Of a stretch of 39,240 nucleotides of DNA, positions 1 through 8,072 are shown one piece after another. A program made the position numbers and the translations under genes. Source of the stretch: Ruminococcus flavefaciens. GTDB lineage: Bacteria > Bacillota > Clostridia > Oscillospirales > Ruminococcaceae. The notes beneath the pieces were generated by a model. The model worked only from the letters and a program-made list of their open reading frames with translations. It did no database searches and was not told the origin of the DNA. Location of the stretch: the NCBI GenBank assembly GCA_004554385.1, contig SFMO01000053.1:1-39240 (forward strand), written 5' to 3'. The number at the start of each line of letters is the position of its first letter. Positions within the stretch are counted from its first letter, which is position 1.

Positions 1-143
1 ACTGAAACTCGATGGAATGTCACCTGTTGAATACCGTCTTGCCAAAGCTGCATAAAGCAACAAAGCGACCAAGCTTTGTCGCTTTGTCGCTTTGCATAAA
101 TTTTCTTTTAAATCTTTGTCTAACTTTTTGGGGTCAGTTCACA
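1..143 (+). mobile_element. 3' end of an IS3-family insertion sequence
   Basis: The first 55 bases encode the last residues of an IS3-type transposase. About 60 bases further, 117-141 reads TGTCTAACTTTTTGGGGTCA followed by GTTCA, which resembles the terminal inverted repeats of IS3-family elements. A hairpin-prone stretch (CAAAGCGAC at 61-69 against GTCGCTTTG at 78-94) lies between the stop codon and the repeat. The other end is outside the window, so neither the boundary nor a target duplication can be confirmed. Confidence 0.6.
2..55 (+). CDS. IS3-family transposase (OrfB), C-terminal fragment
   Basis: Frame 2 opens at the window edge and reads LKLDGMSPVEYRLAKAA before a TAA stop at 53-55. 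The motif (K/D)GMSPVEYR is the usual C-terminal end of the DDE integrase-type OrfB of IS3 elements. Only 17 residues are visible, so whether the upstream part is intact is unknown. The call rests on this motif together with the terminal-repeat-like sequence just downstream. Confidence 0.65.
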   Translation: MKLDGMSPVEYRLAKAA

Positions 144-212
144 GCTGCAGGGACTTTCTGTTTTACACTTCGTTGCTTCCTCAAAGTGAGCGGTTAAGCC
201 CGCGGACAGTTG

Positions 213-365
213 CTATTGCTGTACCAGACACATCACATTGACCATGCTGCCGCCGGCAGAGCCTGCCTCACGTGAAATAAGATCGCCGTTACAGACCTGC
301 TTTAGGTTGATACCGAGCCCGTTTGCAGGCTCTGTCATGAATCCTTCGAGAGCCTCTCCGCTCAT
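213..365 (-). CDS. small peptide of unknown function (50 aa)
   Basis: A 50-residue ORF starts at the ATG at 365-363. That start is chosen because AAGGAG stands nine bases upstream (375-380); the longer reading frame from 470 has no ribosome site. The peptide begins MSGEALEGFMTEP, carries two cysteines (positions 24 and 46), has a Gly-Gly pair at 39-40 and ends SMVNVMCLVQQ. A Gly-Gly followed by a short hydrophobic, Cys-containing tail resembles an exported or modified peptide precursor, but the leader does not match the usual LSxxELxxIxGG pattern and no maturation or export gene is adjacent. It lies 70 bp from the IS3 end and could also be a gene remnant. Function not recognised. Confidence 0.4.
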   Translation of the reverse strand: MSGEALEGFMTEPANGLGINLKQVCNGDLISREAGSAGGSMVNVMCLVQQ

Positions 366-497
366 TTCTGTTATCTCCTTAAAAATAATTTGATGCCGTG
401 GCAGTATTATGGCTCTGCAAAGAGCATTTATAGCATTGAAATATATGTTGAAACTGCTGAAATTCGACACAACGCAGAAATTTGTATATATTTTACC

Positions 498-526
498 TTG
501 ATTTAAAATAGCTTTTAACGTATAAT
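498..526 (+). promoter_or_regulatory. sigma-A promoter for the 630-2939 membrane protein gene
   Basis: TTGATT (498-503), a 17-base spacer and a perfect TATAAT (521-526) lie about 100 bases upstream of the start codon at 630. It reads toward the membrane protein gene and away from the small peptide ORF. Confidence 0.75.
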
Positions 527-629
527 AATAAAGCTGCTGAAAATATTTTTAAAAAACAGTGAGAGAAACCGCAATTTTTTTCGACTAATTAATGTACACA
601 ACAGAAATCACAAAAAGGAGAACCATTCT

Positions 630-2939
630 ATGCTCTTATCAGCTCTCATTCCCGTCATATGCTTCGGTGCAGCCCTTGCAGCCGAGCTTGCTCTCGGGAA
701 ACGAAAAGGCAATGACAAAAATATTGCCTCAACAGCAGGGAAATTCCGTATGCAGCTCCTCGGCGGAGCCTGTGTGCTTGTCTGTATAACGCTTCTGCTC
801 AGCGCTGTGACCGCGTCAAACATGATAAACGGAGAAAGCGGACTTTCCGCCGCAGCCATAACAGCTTCATGCCTACTGGTATTCTCAGCTCTCCTCGCAG
901 GAAGATATGCAGGCGAAAGACTTGGCAAACTGCTGAAAAAAGGTGCTGTGTGGGCTCTGATACTGCTTGCAGCCGAGGTGTTCATATTCAACGGCAAGAG
1001 CTTCGGCACCATCTATGTCAATGAGAGCGTATCCCCTTCGGATATTAAAATAGAATGTGAAGCTTCCCTGACCGAAGATAATGACATTCTTATGAAGGGA
1101 AATACCACCCTCAGATTTACCGACCTTCCCGAAAAGGTAAACGACATAGAAATGGAGCTTGACGGCAAGGAGGGAATAACGCCGTTCAGCGTAAAACTGA
1201 GTATTCAGGACGGCAACCTTGCTTACCGCGAATTCACCCTTCAGCACAAGCGCGTAAGTGGAAATCACACAAAGCTTTCAATGAGCTTCAAGCCCTACAA
1301 AGAGCTGAAATGCCTTATCATCAACATCAGCGGCATGGACAGAGAGGTGACTCTGCGCAATATAAGAGCCCTCAGCAGACCTGCCTATGCTTTTTCGGAT
1401 ATACGCTTCTTCGTGCTTCTCGGAGCTGCAATGCTGCTTGCCTCCATAAGGATCTTCCGATTATACGGCATAACCTATGACAGGCGAAAGAACTCCCACA
1501 TCATAGCCGTGGCAGCCATGATGCTGCTCACCATATCTACGGGCTATTTCTTCACTATCCCCGATCAGGTCGTCCGTGAATACAGCTCTGATACCGATTA
1601 CTCCGACGATCCCTACGCCGAGACTCTGAAGGCATTTATCGAAGGCAGCTCATACCTTGACATCAAAGCTGATCCCGCCCTTGAAACTCTCGACAGTGTC
1701 TACGATGACAGCGAAAGAGCAGAAAAAAAGGTGGATTGTCTATGGGACTACGCCTACTACAAGGGACATTACTACTGCTATTTCGGCGCTGCCCCCGTGA
1801 TCACCTTCTATTACCCGTATTATCTGCTGACAGGATACGTTCCATCCATGTCAATGGCAAATAATTTCTTTATGATAATGGGGCTCATGTTCATGTGCCT
1901 TGCCATACTTGCGGCAATAAGGCTGCTCAGGCTCAGAGCCGACCTGCTCCTTCTCCTGCTGAGTATGCCCACAGCCGCCGCAGCTGTCGGGATATGGTTC
2001 GCAGGCAACTGCATAGACCGATACACCCTGCCGACGGTCACAGGACTTTGCTTCATAACGCTGTGTCTCTCCGCAGGAATGACCGCTGTCAATACCAAAA
2101 ACAGGAAGCTCAAGCCCCTTCTGCTGTTTGTCAGCGGCGCTGCACTTGCACTCAGTGTAGCCTCACGTCCGACCATAGCACTGAGCGCAGCTGTACTCGT
2201 TCCCTTTTTCTGGCGGATACTTCTTGACAAAAAGGAGAAACTTAAGTGGAGAACTGCCCTTGCGGCAAGCTTTTTAGTCCCCCTCACTATAGGTGCTGTG
2301 CTCATTATGAAGTACAACGCAGCCCGTTTTGATTCGCCCTTCCAGTTCGGCGCGATATATCAGCTCACCATAAGCAATGCAGGTGCAAACAGTCTTTCAC
2401 TTGCACGTATCCCCGACACCATAATATACTACTTCATTCATCCCCCGAGATTCAGAAACACCTTCCCCTTCATCGAAACAGCTCCCATATATCTGGATAA
2501 CTTCACCGCATATACCTATGTCTCCTCAGGCTGCGGAGTGCTCATGTTCCCTGTTATCATGTTCGGAGCCTTCATGCTGCCCCATGCTCTGGGAAAGAAG
2601 TCAGAGGAGCAGACTGACCGCAGCAGACGTCAGTTCATATGGATATGCCTTATCGTATCCTTTATAACAGCGTGGCTGGATATGTCTCTCGGTGGAATAG
2701 TCACCCATTATGTCTTCGACTTCATGCCCATGCTGTTTCTGGCGGCAATGACAGGGATTTTCCGCAGCTGCGCCGCTCCCCGCGAAAACAATGGCAGATA
2801 TATCCTTGCAGGCATTTCAATGGCAGCTACTGTGGTCTTCACACTTTCGCTCTGCATAAATATAGGCAACGGCGGTATACTCATACACTTTCCACACCTT
2901 ATCGACACAGCAGAGGACCTTATCATCTTCTGGCAGTAA
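630..2939 (+). CDS. large multi-pass membrane protein, possible GT-C type glycosyltransferase
   Basis: The product is a 769-residue integral membrane protein. AAGGAG at 614-619 sets the ATG at 630. About four hydrophobic segments occupy residues 1-120, then a polar, beta-rich stretch of about 130 residues (roughly 120-255), two more segments near 256-307, and many further segments up to the C-terminus. Between them (about 310-390) is a second polar loop with many Asp and Tyr residues that ends in a YYCYFGAAP motif close to the next membrane segment. Multiple helices with large external loops suggest a polyprenyl-sugar-dependent GT-C enzyme acting on surface glycans. No catalytic Asp/Glu motif can be assigned with confidence, so the function is inference. 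It is monocistronic, with its own promoter and terminator. Confidence 0.8.
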   Translation: MLLSALIPVICFGAALAAELALGKRKGNDKNIASTAGKFRMQLLGGACVLVCITLLLSAVTASNMINGESGLSAAAITASCLLVFSALLAGRYAGERLGKLLKKGAVWALILLAAEVFIFNGKSFGTIYVNESVSPSDIKIECEASLTEDNDILMKGNTTLRFTDLPEKVNDIEMELDGKEGITPFSVKLSIQDGNLAYREFTLQHKRVSGNHTKLSMSFKPYKELKCLIINISGMDREVTLRNIRALSRPAYAFSDIRFFVLLGAAMLLASIRIFRLYGITYDRRKNSHIIAVAAMMLLTISTGYFFTIPDQVVREYSSDTDYSDDPYAETLKAFIEGSSYLDIKADPALETLDSVYDDSERAEKKVDCLWDYAYYKGHYYCYFGAAPVITFYYPYYLLTGYVPSMSMANNFFMIMGLMFMCLAILAAIRLLRLRADLLLLLLSMPTAAAAVGIWFAGNCIDRYTLPTVTGLCFITLCLSAGMTAVNTKNRKLKPLLLFVSGAALALSVASRPTIALSAAVLVPFFWRILLDKKEKLKWRTALAASFLVPLTIGAVLIMKYNAARFDSPFQFGAIYQLTISNAGANSLSLARIPDTIIYYFIHPPRFRNTFPFIETAPIYLDNFTAYTYVSSGCGVLMFPVIMFGAFMLPHALGKKSEEQTDRSRRQFIWICLIVSFITAWLDMSLGGIVTHYVFDFMPMLFLAAMTGIFRSCAAPRENNGRYILAGISMAATVVFTLSLCINIGNGGILIHFPHLIDTAEDLIIFWQ

Positions 2940-2943
2940 AAAT

Positions 2944-2980
2944 TGCCCCTGAACGTTACAAAGCGCTCAGGGGCATTTTA
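2944..2980. terminator. bidirectional terminator
   Basis: TGCCCCTGA (2944-2952) pairs with TCAGGGGCA (2967-2975) and is followed by TTTTATTTTA. On the opposite strand the same stem is followed by a T-run (complement of the A-run at 2938-2942). It therefore serves both the membrane protein gene ending at 2939 and the convergent rhodanese-TtcA gene ending at 3003. Confidence 0.85.
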
Positions 2981-3002
2981 TTTTATCTTATCCCATACAG
3001 AC

Positions 3003-4115
3003 TCAATACCTGTCGGTGAAACGGTGAACGCCCTCGTTGTCCTTGTAGGCGATGACCGTATTCACGTTGACGTTTTCCACGCTTCGGAAGATATTCTTCT
3101 CCACCTGCGGATTCACCTTTTTCAGCTCTGCGATGAGGTTCTTTATCTCAAGGCGCTTTGACACTGAGCGGCTGTCAGGCTCGCAGGTAGTGCAGGTATC
3201 GGTGAACTTGCAGGCACACTGTATGAAGTGGAGGTCATTGTAGTCCCTCCAGTGCTTTATATCAGCCTCGCGCACAAGATACAGAGGTCTTATAAGCTCC
3301 ATGCCCTCGAAGTTGGTGCTGTGGAGCTTCGGCATCATGGTCTGCACCTGTCCGCCGTAGAGCATACCCATGAGGATAGTCTCGATAACGTCGTCGAAGT
3401 GGTGTCCGAGAGCTATTTTATTGCAGCCCAGAGCCTTTGCGCGGCTGTAGAGATAGCCGCGTCGCATCCTTGCACAGATGTAGCAGGGGTTCTTCTCGAT
3501 ATTGTACACAGAATCGAATATATCCGACTCAAAGATATGGACGGGTATTGACATTGAACGTGCATTTTCCTCGATAACTCTGCGGTTTTCGGGACTGTAG
3601 CCAGGGTCCATTACGAGGAATACCACCTCAAAGGGGAACTTGTCGTGGCGTTTCAGCTCCTGGAAGAGCTTTGCCATGAGCATTGAGTCCTTGCCGCCCG
3701 ATATACAGACGGCTATCCTGTCTCCCGGCTGTACCAGCTCATACTCGTTTATCGCCTTGGTGAACTTGCACCATATGGATTTCTTGAATTTTTTTCTCAG
3801 GCTCAGCTCCACAGCCTCAGTAACATCGCGGCGCTCCATTTTGCTTCTCAGCCACTCAACATAGCCCCCTGCAAGGTCACAGGCGTCATAGCCCATATCG
3901 CAGAGCTGTTCGGCTGAATCGCCGCTGACTATACCGCCCTTGCAGTATATGACCAGCTTTTTGTCCTTCGGGAGCTCCGCAGTGAGCAGCTGCTCCTGAG
4001 GTATATTCACAGCTCCGCTGATATGTCCGTATTCAAAGGCAGAGCTGTCGCGTATATCGATAAGCACTGCCCCCTCCAGATCCTTTAATTCTGCGGCAGT
4101 AATGGTCCTGCTCAT
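3003..4115 (-). CDS. rhodanese-TtcA fusion, putative tRNA 2-thiolation enzyme
   Basis: This 370-residue protein joins two modules. Residues 1-92 form a rhodanese domain with the active loop CKGGIVS and candidate persulfide Cys58. Residues about 110-330 form a TtcA-type PP-loop ATPase: SGGKDS at 139-144, a CxxC pair at 211/214, the GHHFDD motif near 237-242, and a Cys-rich stretch (C300, C302, C308, C311). TtcA enzymes adenylate C32 of tRNA and insert sulfur using a 4Fe-4S cluster held by three cysteines. Here the rhodanese domain could supply the persulfide in cis. The ATG overlaps the stop of the upstream kinase gene by four bases (ATGA), so it is the last gene of a two-component operon. The tRNA substrate is inferred; other TtcA-like thiolases are possible. 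Confidence 0.8.
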   Translation of the reverse strand: MSRTITAAELKDLEGAVLIDIRDSSAFEYGHISGAVNIPQEQLLTAELPKDKKLVIYCKGGIVSGDSAEQLCDMGYDACDLAGGYVEWLRSKMERRDVTEAVELSLRKKFKKSIWCKFTKAINEYELVQPGDRIAVCISGGKDSMLMAKLFQELKRHDKFPFEVVFLVMDPGYSPENRRVIEENARSMSIPVHIFESDIFDSVYNIEKNPCYICARMRRGYLYSRAKALGCNKIALGHHFDDVIETILMGMLYGGQVQTMMPKLHSTNFEGMELIRPLYLVREADIKHWRDYNDLHFIQCACKFTDTCTTCEPDSRSVSKRLEIKNLIAELKKVNPQVEKNIFRSVENVNVNTVIAYKDNEGVHRFTDRY

Positions 4116-5803
4116 ATGATTTCTCCTTGCTCATTGTTTTTCTTTTCAATGGGAAGCTCGATGGTGAACACCGTTCCCTTGTCCGCCTCGCTGTCAACGC
4201 GGACAGTACCGTTGTGGTACATTATACCGTGCTTGACTATGGATAGTCCAAGCCCCGTGCCCTTTATCTTGCGTGAGCGGCTCTTGTCAACACGGTAGAA
4301 GCGCTCGAAAATGCGTCCGATGTGCTGTTTCGGGATACCGATACCCGTATCCGCAACGGTTATTATCGCCCTCTGAGGCGCATGGGCTATTTTCACGTCA
4401 AGCCTTCCGCCGCTTACATTGTACTTTATAGCGTTGTCGCAGAGATTGTAAAGCACCTCGCTGAGTATGGTCCTGCTTCCCGGCATTGACACATTCTCGC
4501 CTGTCAGGGACACGGTGATATTCTTTTCCTCAGCGCTCAGCTTAAGGCGGTCAAGTATCTCCTCTGCAAGGGCAAAGAGCTCAACATTCTCATTCTCACG
4601 GGGAGCGGAGTCCTCGTCAAGCTTTGAAAGGGATATGATGTCGTTGATGAGATTGATGAGCCTTTCGGCTTCACCTCGGATATTTTCGCCGAACTGTGCC
4701 ACATCATCGGACTGTACCATGCCGCTTGCCAGCATATCCGCCGTGCCGTAGATAGTGGTCAGGGGAGTTTTCAGCTCATGGGACACATTTGAAGTGAACT
4801 CGCGGCGCATGGTCTCAAGCTCCTGTTTTTCCGTAACGTCCATGATGAACACCACAAGTCCGCAGACCATATCGATGCTGTTTGCAGGGCTGGCGATGAC
4901 CTCTCTCTGACCGCCCCCTGTCCTTAGTATGCACTCGGAGCGTCTGCCGCCTAAGGCATTCAGCAGACAGCGTCTGAAAATATCGGAATTATTGAGGGAG
5001 TAGATGCTCTGTCCCTTGTGGAAATCACCTGCTCCGAGAAGCTTCAGCGCCGCAGTATTACAGGCAAGCACCATAAGCTTTGGGTCGGCGATTATAAGTC
5101 CCTCGGTCATGCTTTCCGTCATAAGGCTGAACTGCTCACGTCTGCTCTGTATCTCGTCCATCTGACGGCTGACCTTGCTGTTCTGTGTGCGGAGCTTTTC
5201 CAGCAGAGGAGCAAGCTCCTTGTAGCTCTTCTGAGCGTCGGGGTGTTCAAGGTCAATATCGTTTATGGGCTTTACGATATTGCGTGATACCATGCTTGCG
5301 GCAAGTGCCGAGAACAGTGCGGCAGCTGCAAGAATGAGGAGTATGGGGTTTATGAGCTTCAGCAGCTGAGCGGTAAAGGAGCTGTGAACTCCCGATACTC
5401 TGATGACAGAGCCGTCGCTGAGCCTTACTGCGTAGTTGACGGTCTTTTTCATAATGGTCTCGGAGTAGCGTGAAGAGCTTCCCTCACCTGTTTTCAGAGC
5501 CGCAGCCACCTCCTCACGGTCAGCGTGATTTTCAAGGGAATCCGCATCCTTATGGGAGTCAAACCTTACTTTTCCGCCGCTGTCTATCCACGTTACACGC
5601 ATATCCTTGTCAAAATCGGTATGATAGAGGTAATCGCTTCCGCCCTTTTCGACGGCTGAGGCTATGAGGCGGGATTCGTTCCTGACATGCCCGGCAGCGC
5701 TGTCCGCTGTCTTGCCGTTCAGCAGAGCCGTGATGAGCAGCATTACTGCCATTACCGAAATACCGCATATGGTGACGATGCTTGCAAATATCTTTTTAGT
5801 CAT
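4112..5803 (-). CDS. PhoR-like membrane sensor histidine kinase
   Basis: The product is about 563 residues. One transmembrane helix lies near residues 10-30, followed by an extracytoplasmic domain of about 120 residues, a second helix near 152-172, and a linker without a clear HAMP consensus. A PAS domain (about 221-321) precedes the HisKA motif SHELKTPLT with phosphoacceptor His342 and the HATPase boxes: N (N457), DTGIG and GTGLGLS. The ATG at 5803 is preferred because it overlaps the regulator stop as ATGACTAA and has AGGTG nine bases upstream. A GTG at 5815 in the same frame is an alternative that would add four residues. The architecture matches PhoR/WalK-type kinases. The signal is unknown; no phosphate transporter genes are nearby. 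Confidence 0.9.
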   Translation of the reverse strand: MTKKIFASIVTICGISVMAVMLLITALLNGKTADSAAGHVRNESRLIASAVEKGGSDYLYHTDFDKDMRVTWIDSGGKVRFDSHKDADSLENHADREEVAAALKTGEGSSSRYSETIMKKTVNYAVRLSDGSVIRVSGVHSSFTAQLLKLINPILLILAAAALFSALAASMVSRNIVKPINDIDLEHPDAQKSYKELAPLLEKLRTQNSKVSRQMDEIQSRREQFSLMTESMTEGLIIADPKLMVLACNTAALKLLGAGDFHKGQSIYSLNNSDIFRRCLLNALGGRRSECILRTGGGQREVIASPANSIDMVCGLVVFIMDVTEKQELETMRREFTSNVSHELKTPLTTIYGTADMLASGMVQSDDVAQFGENIRGEAERLINLINDIISLSKLDEDSAPRENENVELFALAEEILDRLKLSAEEKNITVSLTGENVSMPGSRTILSEVLYNLCDNAIKYNVSGGRLDVKIAHAPQRAIITVADTGIGIPKQHIGRIFERFYRVDKSRSRKIKGTGLGLSIVKHGIMYHNGTVRVDSEADKGTVFTIELPIEKKNNEQGEII

Positions 5804-6479
5804 CCTTATCGTCACCTGCCTTGTAGCCTACTCCGCGGATAGTCTGTATGAGCTCGCCGCAGCTCCCCAGCTTTGAACGGAGAGTCCTGACATGAACATC
5901 AACGGTGCGGCTCTCACCCGAAAAATCGTAGCCCCATATCTCACGGAGCAGCCTGTCACGGGAAAATACCTCGCCCTTGTTTTTCATCAGCAACAGCAGC
6001 ATATCGTACTCCTTGAGGGTCAGTGTCACCTTTTCCCCATCTGCAAAGACCTCATGCTTTGAGGGATATACACAAAGTCCCGAAAGCTCCAGCTTTTCCG
6101 CCTCAGGGGGAATATCCGCCGTGCGGCGCAGGAGCGCCTTTATACGGGACATCAGCTCACGCATGCCGAAGGGCTTTGCGAGATAGTCATCAGCGCCGCT
6201 GTCAAGCCCCTCCACCTTGTCAAGCTCCGTATCCTTTGCGGTAAGCATTATCACGGGGAGCTTTCTTGTTTCGGGAGCACTGCGGAGCTTTTTCAGCACC
6301 GTCAGTCCGTCCTCCTCGGGGAGCATCCTGTCCAGCAGCAGCAGCTCGGGGAGTTCCTTTGCCATTGCCTCTCTCAGAGCAGATGGAGTTTCGAAGCCCT
6401 CTGCCTCCATGCCGCTGTTTCTCAGGGCATACAGCACGAAATCCCGGATACCCTGTTCGTCTTCAAGCATATATATCAT
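5796..6479 (-). CDS. OmpR/PhoB-family response regulator
   Basis: This 227-residue protein has an N-terminal receiver domain (acidic E6-D7, phosphoacceptor D50, T80, K102 in the AKPF motif) and a C-terminal winged-helix DNA-binding domain (about 130-227, ending in TIRGVGYKA). The start at 6479 is chosen because AAGGTGG lies six bases upstream; the frame extends to 6539 but without a ribosome site, and MIYMLEDE is the usual receiver start. It is the first gene of the operon, overlaps the kinase by eight bases and is its evident partner. Targets are unknown; a tandem direct repeat at the start of the divergent operon is a candidate site. Confidence 0.92.
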   Translation of the reverse strand: MIYMLEDEQGIRDFVLYALRNSGMEAEGFETPSALREAMAKELPELLLLDRMLPEEDGLTVLKKLRSAPETRKLPVIMLTAKDTELDKVEGLDSGADDYLAKPFGMRELMSRIKALLRRTADIPPEAEKLELSGLCVYPSKHEVFADGEKVTLTLKEYDMLLLLMKNKGEVFSRDRLLREIWGYDFSGESRTVDVHVRTLRSKLGSCGELIQTIRGVGYKAGDDKDD

Positions 6480-6556
6480 AAAATACCACCTTCGATACTT
6501 CAGATCTTTCTTAACGGAACAGCAGGTACGCAGTTCCATTCTGACTGCTAAATAAT

Positions 6557-6585
6557 ATTATACGTTATAGCGGCGGCAAATTCAA
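6557..6585 (-). promoter_or_regulatory. promoter of the two-component/TtcA operon
   Basis: On the minus strand TTGAAT (6585-6580), 17 bases and TATAAT (6562-6557) lie about 80 bases upstream of the regulator start. The transcript leader contains a GGAAC/GTTCC stem at 6516-6537. This promoter is divergent from the one at 6659-6687. The 70 bp between them carry an imperfect inverted repeat (AAACAGCCGAAAA near 6598 against TTTTCCGGCTGTTT near 6665). Confidence 0.75.
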
Positions 6586-6658
6586 GTCCTATGTTAAAAA
6601 CAGCCGAAAATCTGCGATTTTGCGTCATAAAATTTTTGTGTATTTTTTAAAAGAATAG

Positions 6659-6687
6659 TTGAATTTTCCGGCTGTTTGTGTTATACT
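6659..6687 (+). promoter_or_regulatory. promoter of the dehydrogenase-proBA operon
   Basis: TTGAAT (6659-6664), a 17-base spacer and TATACT (6682-6687). Transcription would start near 6694. The leader of about 70 bases has a GC-rich hairpin (TCCG at 6721-6724 pairing with CGGA at 6748-6751, enclosing CGGC/GCCG) just before the GGAG ribosome site. Confidence 0.75.
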
Positions 6688-6691
6688 GTAA

Positions 6692-6711
6692 TATGCAGAC
6701 TTATGCAGACT
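6692..6711 (+). repeat. tandem 10-bp direct repeat at the transcription start
   Basis: TATGCAGACT occurs twice in immediate succession, at 6692-6701 and 6702-6711, starting at the predicted +1 of the rightward promoter. Tandem 10-11 bp half-sites are the usual binding geometry of OmpR/PhoB-family regulators, and such a regulator is encoded 210 bp away. An operator role is inference. Confidence 0.5.
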
Positions 6712-6765
6712 TTTAAACCATCCGCCCCGGCTCAGCGCCGTTAAGGACGGAAGATCGGAGTAACT

Positions 6766-7104
6766 ATGGATATTTCAAATTTTCTCAATTATATGGCACA
6801 GATCTCTGACGCAGAGAATCCGACTATTTTCCCATTCCCGTTTGCATTGCATATCGCTCTTGCCGTTATATCGGTAATTTTCTTTGCATACAGATTCGCA
6901 GTTCAGAAGAGACCATTCCAGCTCATCTTTGCTGTTGCAGTACCCATCTCTCTTGCACTGTGGCTCTCCGACAACAAGACTCTTTTCTACGCTATAGGCG
7001 CTGTCGAATTCGTCCTCATTCTTGCAGCTGTCATCTCCACTTTCGTTTGCAAGCCAAAGGATACAGAAAAGGCTGCGGAAAGCAAGAAAAGCGAGGAGAA
7101 GTAA
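6766..7104 (+). CDS. small three-helix membrane protein, unknown function
   Basis: A 112-residue protein with three predicted membrane helices (about 24-43, 49-66 and 72-92), a short polar N-terminus and a Lys/Glu-rich cytosolic tail (KPKDTEKAAESKKSEEK). GGAG about six bases upstream supports the ATG. It is the first gene of the operon, and its stop is only three bases from the dehydrogenase start, indicating translational coupling. No family is recognised. Confidence 0.8.
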   Translation: MDISNFLNYMAQISDAENPTIFPFPFALHIALAVISVIFFAYRFAVQKRPFQLIFAVAVPISLALWLSDNKTLFYAIGAVEFVLILAAVISTFVCKPKDTEKAAESKKSEEK

Positions 7105-7107
7105 GCC

Positions 7108-8058
7108 GTGAAGATAGCTGTTCTTGACTGGTATACCGTAAATATCAGCGGTGACATCCCCACAGCTCAGCTTGAAGAGCTTGGCGAGGTAAAGATAATC
7201 CCCCTCACAAAGCCTGAGGAGACTGCCGCAAATATCGGTGACGCAGATATAGTCCTCTGCAACAAGGTGCTCATCACAAAAGAAGTCATGGACGCCTGCC
7301 CGAATATCAGATATGTCGGTCTTTTTGCTACAGGTTACAACAACGTGGATGTGGACTATGCCGCACAGAAGGGCATAGTGGTCTGCAATGCAGGTCAGTA
7401 CTCCACAAATGCCGTGGCACAGCAGACCTTCGCATACATACTCGACCGCTTCAGCCGCATAAGAGACTACGATACCGCCGTAAAGAACGGCGAGTGGGAG
7501 CGCTCTCCCGCCTTTTCGTATTTCCCTGTGCCCACCTCGGAGCTTGCAGGCAAGACCCTCTCCATTGTGGGATTCGGCTCTATCGGACGCAAGGTGGCAG
7601 AGATAGGCTCTGCTTTCGGAATGAATATCGTGGTAAGCACAAGGACTCAGCCCAAAGACTGCCCATACGAGGTCACAGACCTCTATACAGCTGCCGAAAA
7701 AGCTGATGTGCTCACCTTCCACTGTCCTCTTACGGACAAGACCGCAGGTATCATCAACAAGGAGCTCCTCACACACATGAAGCCCACCGCTATGCTGATA
7801 AATACATCAAGAGGCGGCGTAGTAAACGAGGCTGACCTTGCACAGGCTCTGAACAGCGGAAAATTAGGCGCTGCATACCTTGATGTGCTCGTAAAGGAGC
7901 CAATGTCCCCCGATACTCCCCTCAAGAGCGCCAAAAACTGCGTTATCACGCCCCACACTGCATGGGCTCCCCTGGAGACGAGACAGCGTCTTGTGGACAT
8001 CGTCTGCGATAACATCAGGGCATGGCAGAAGGGCTCACCGAAAAACAAAGTCAACTGA
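7108..8058 (+). CDS. D-2-hydroxyacid dehydrogenase (glycerate dehydrogenase-like)
   Basis: This 316-residue protein is an NAD(P)-dependent D-isomer 2-hydroxyacid dehydrogenase. The Rossmann motif VGFGSIGRK lies near residue 152. The catalytic set is visible: Arg in INTSRGG, an acidic residue after the YLDV segment, and His in TPHTAWAPLETRQR. The last motif is typical of glycerate dehydrogenase/hydroxypyruvate reductase rather than SerA. There is no ACT domain, which also argues against a serine-feedback-controlled PGDH. The start is GTG at 7108, with GAGGAG upstream inside the end of the previous gene. It lies directly upstream of proB; the metabolic link to proline is not obvious. Confidence 0.88.
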   Translation: MKIAVLDWYTVNISGDIPTAQLEELGEVKIIPLTKPEETAANIGDADIVLCNKVLITKEVMDACPNIRYVGLFATGYNNVDVDYAAQKGIVVCNAGQYSTNAVAQQTFAYILDRFSRIRDYDTAVKNGEWERSPAFSYFPVPTSELAGKTLSIVGFGSIGRKVAEIGSAFGMNIVVSTRTQPKDCPYEVTDLYTAAEKADVLTFHCPLTDKTAGIINKELLTHMKPTAMLINTSRGGVVNEADLAQALNSGKLGAAYLDVLVKEPMSPDTPLKSAKNCVITPHTAWAPLETRQRLVDIVCDNIRAWQKGSPKNKVN

Positions 8059-8072
8059 AAGAAGTCAGAACT

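Noticed and set aside
12..197. 61-residue ORF at the left edge
   Set aside because: It is out of frame with the transposase tail and runs across the IS terminal repeat.
366..470. N-terminal extension of the small peptide to the ATG at 470
   Set aside because: No ribosome site at 470, whereas AAGGAG sits at the right distance from the ATG at 365.
6775..7776. 333-residue minus-strand ORF
   Set aside because: It lies opposite the small membrane protein and the dehydrogenase gene, whose motifs and ribosome sites are clear.
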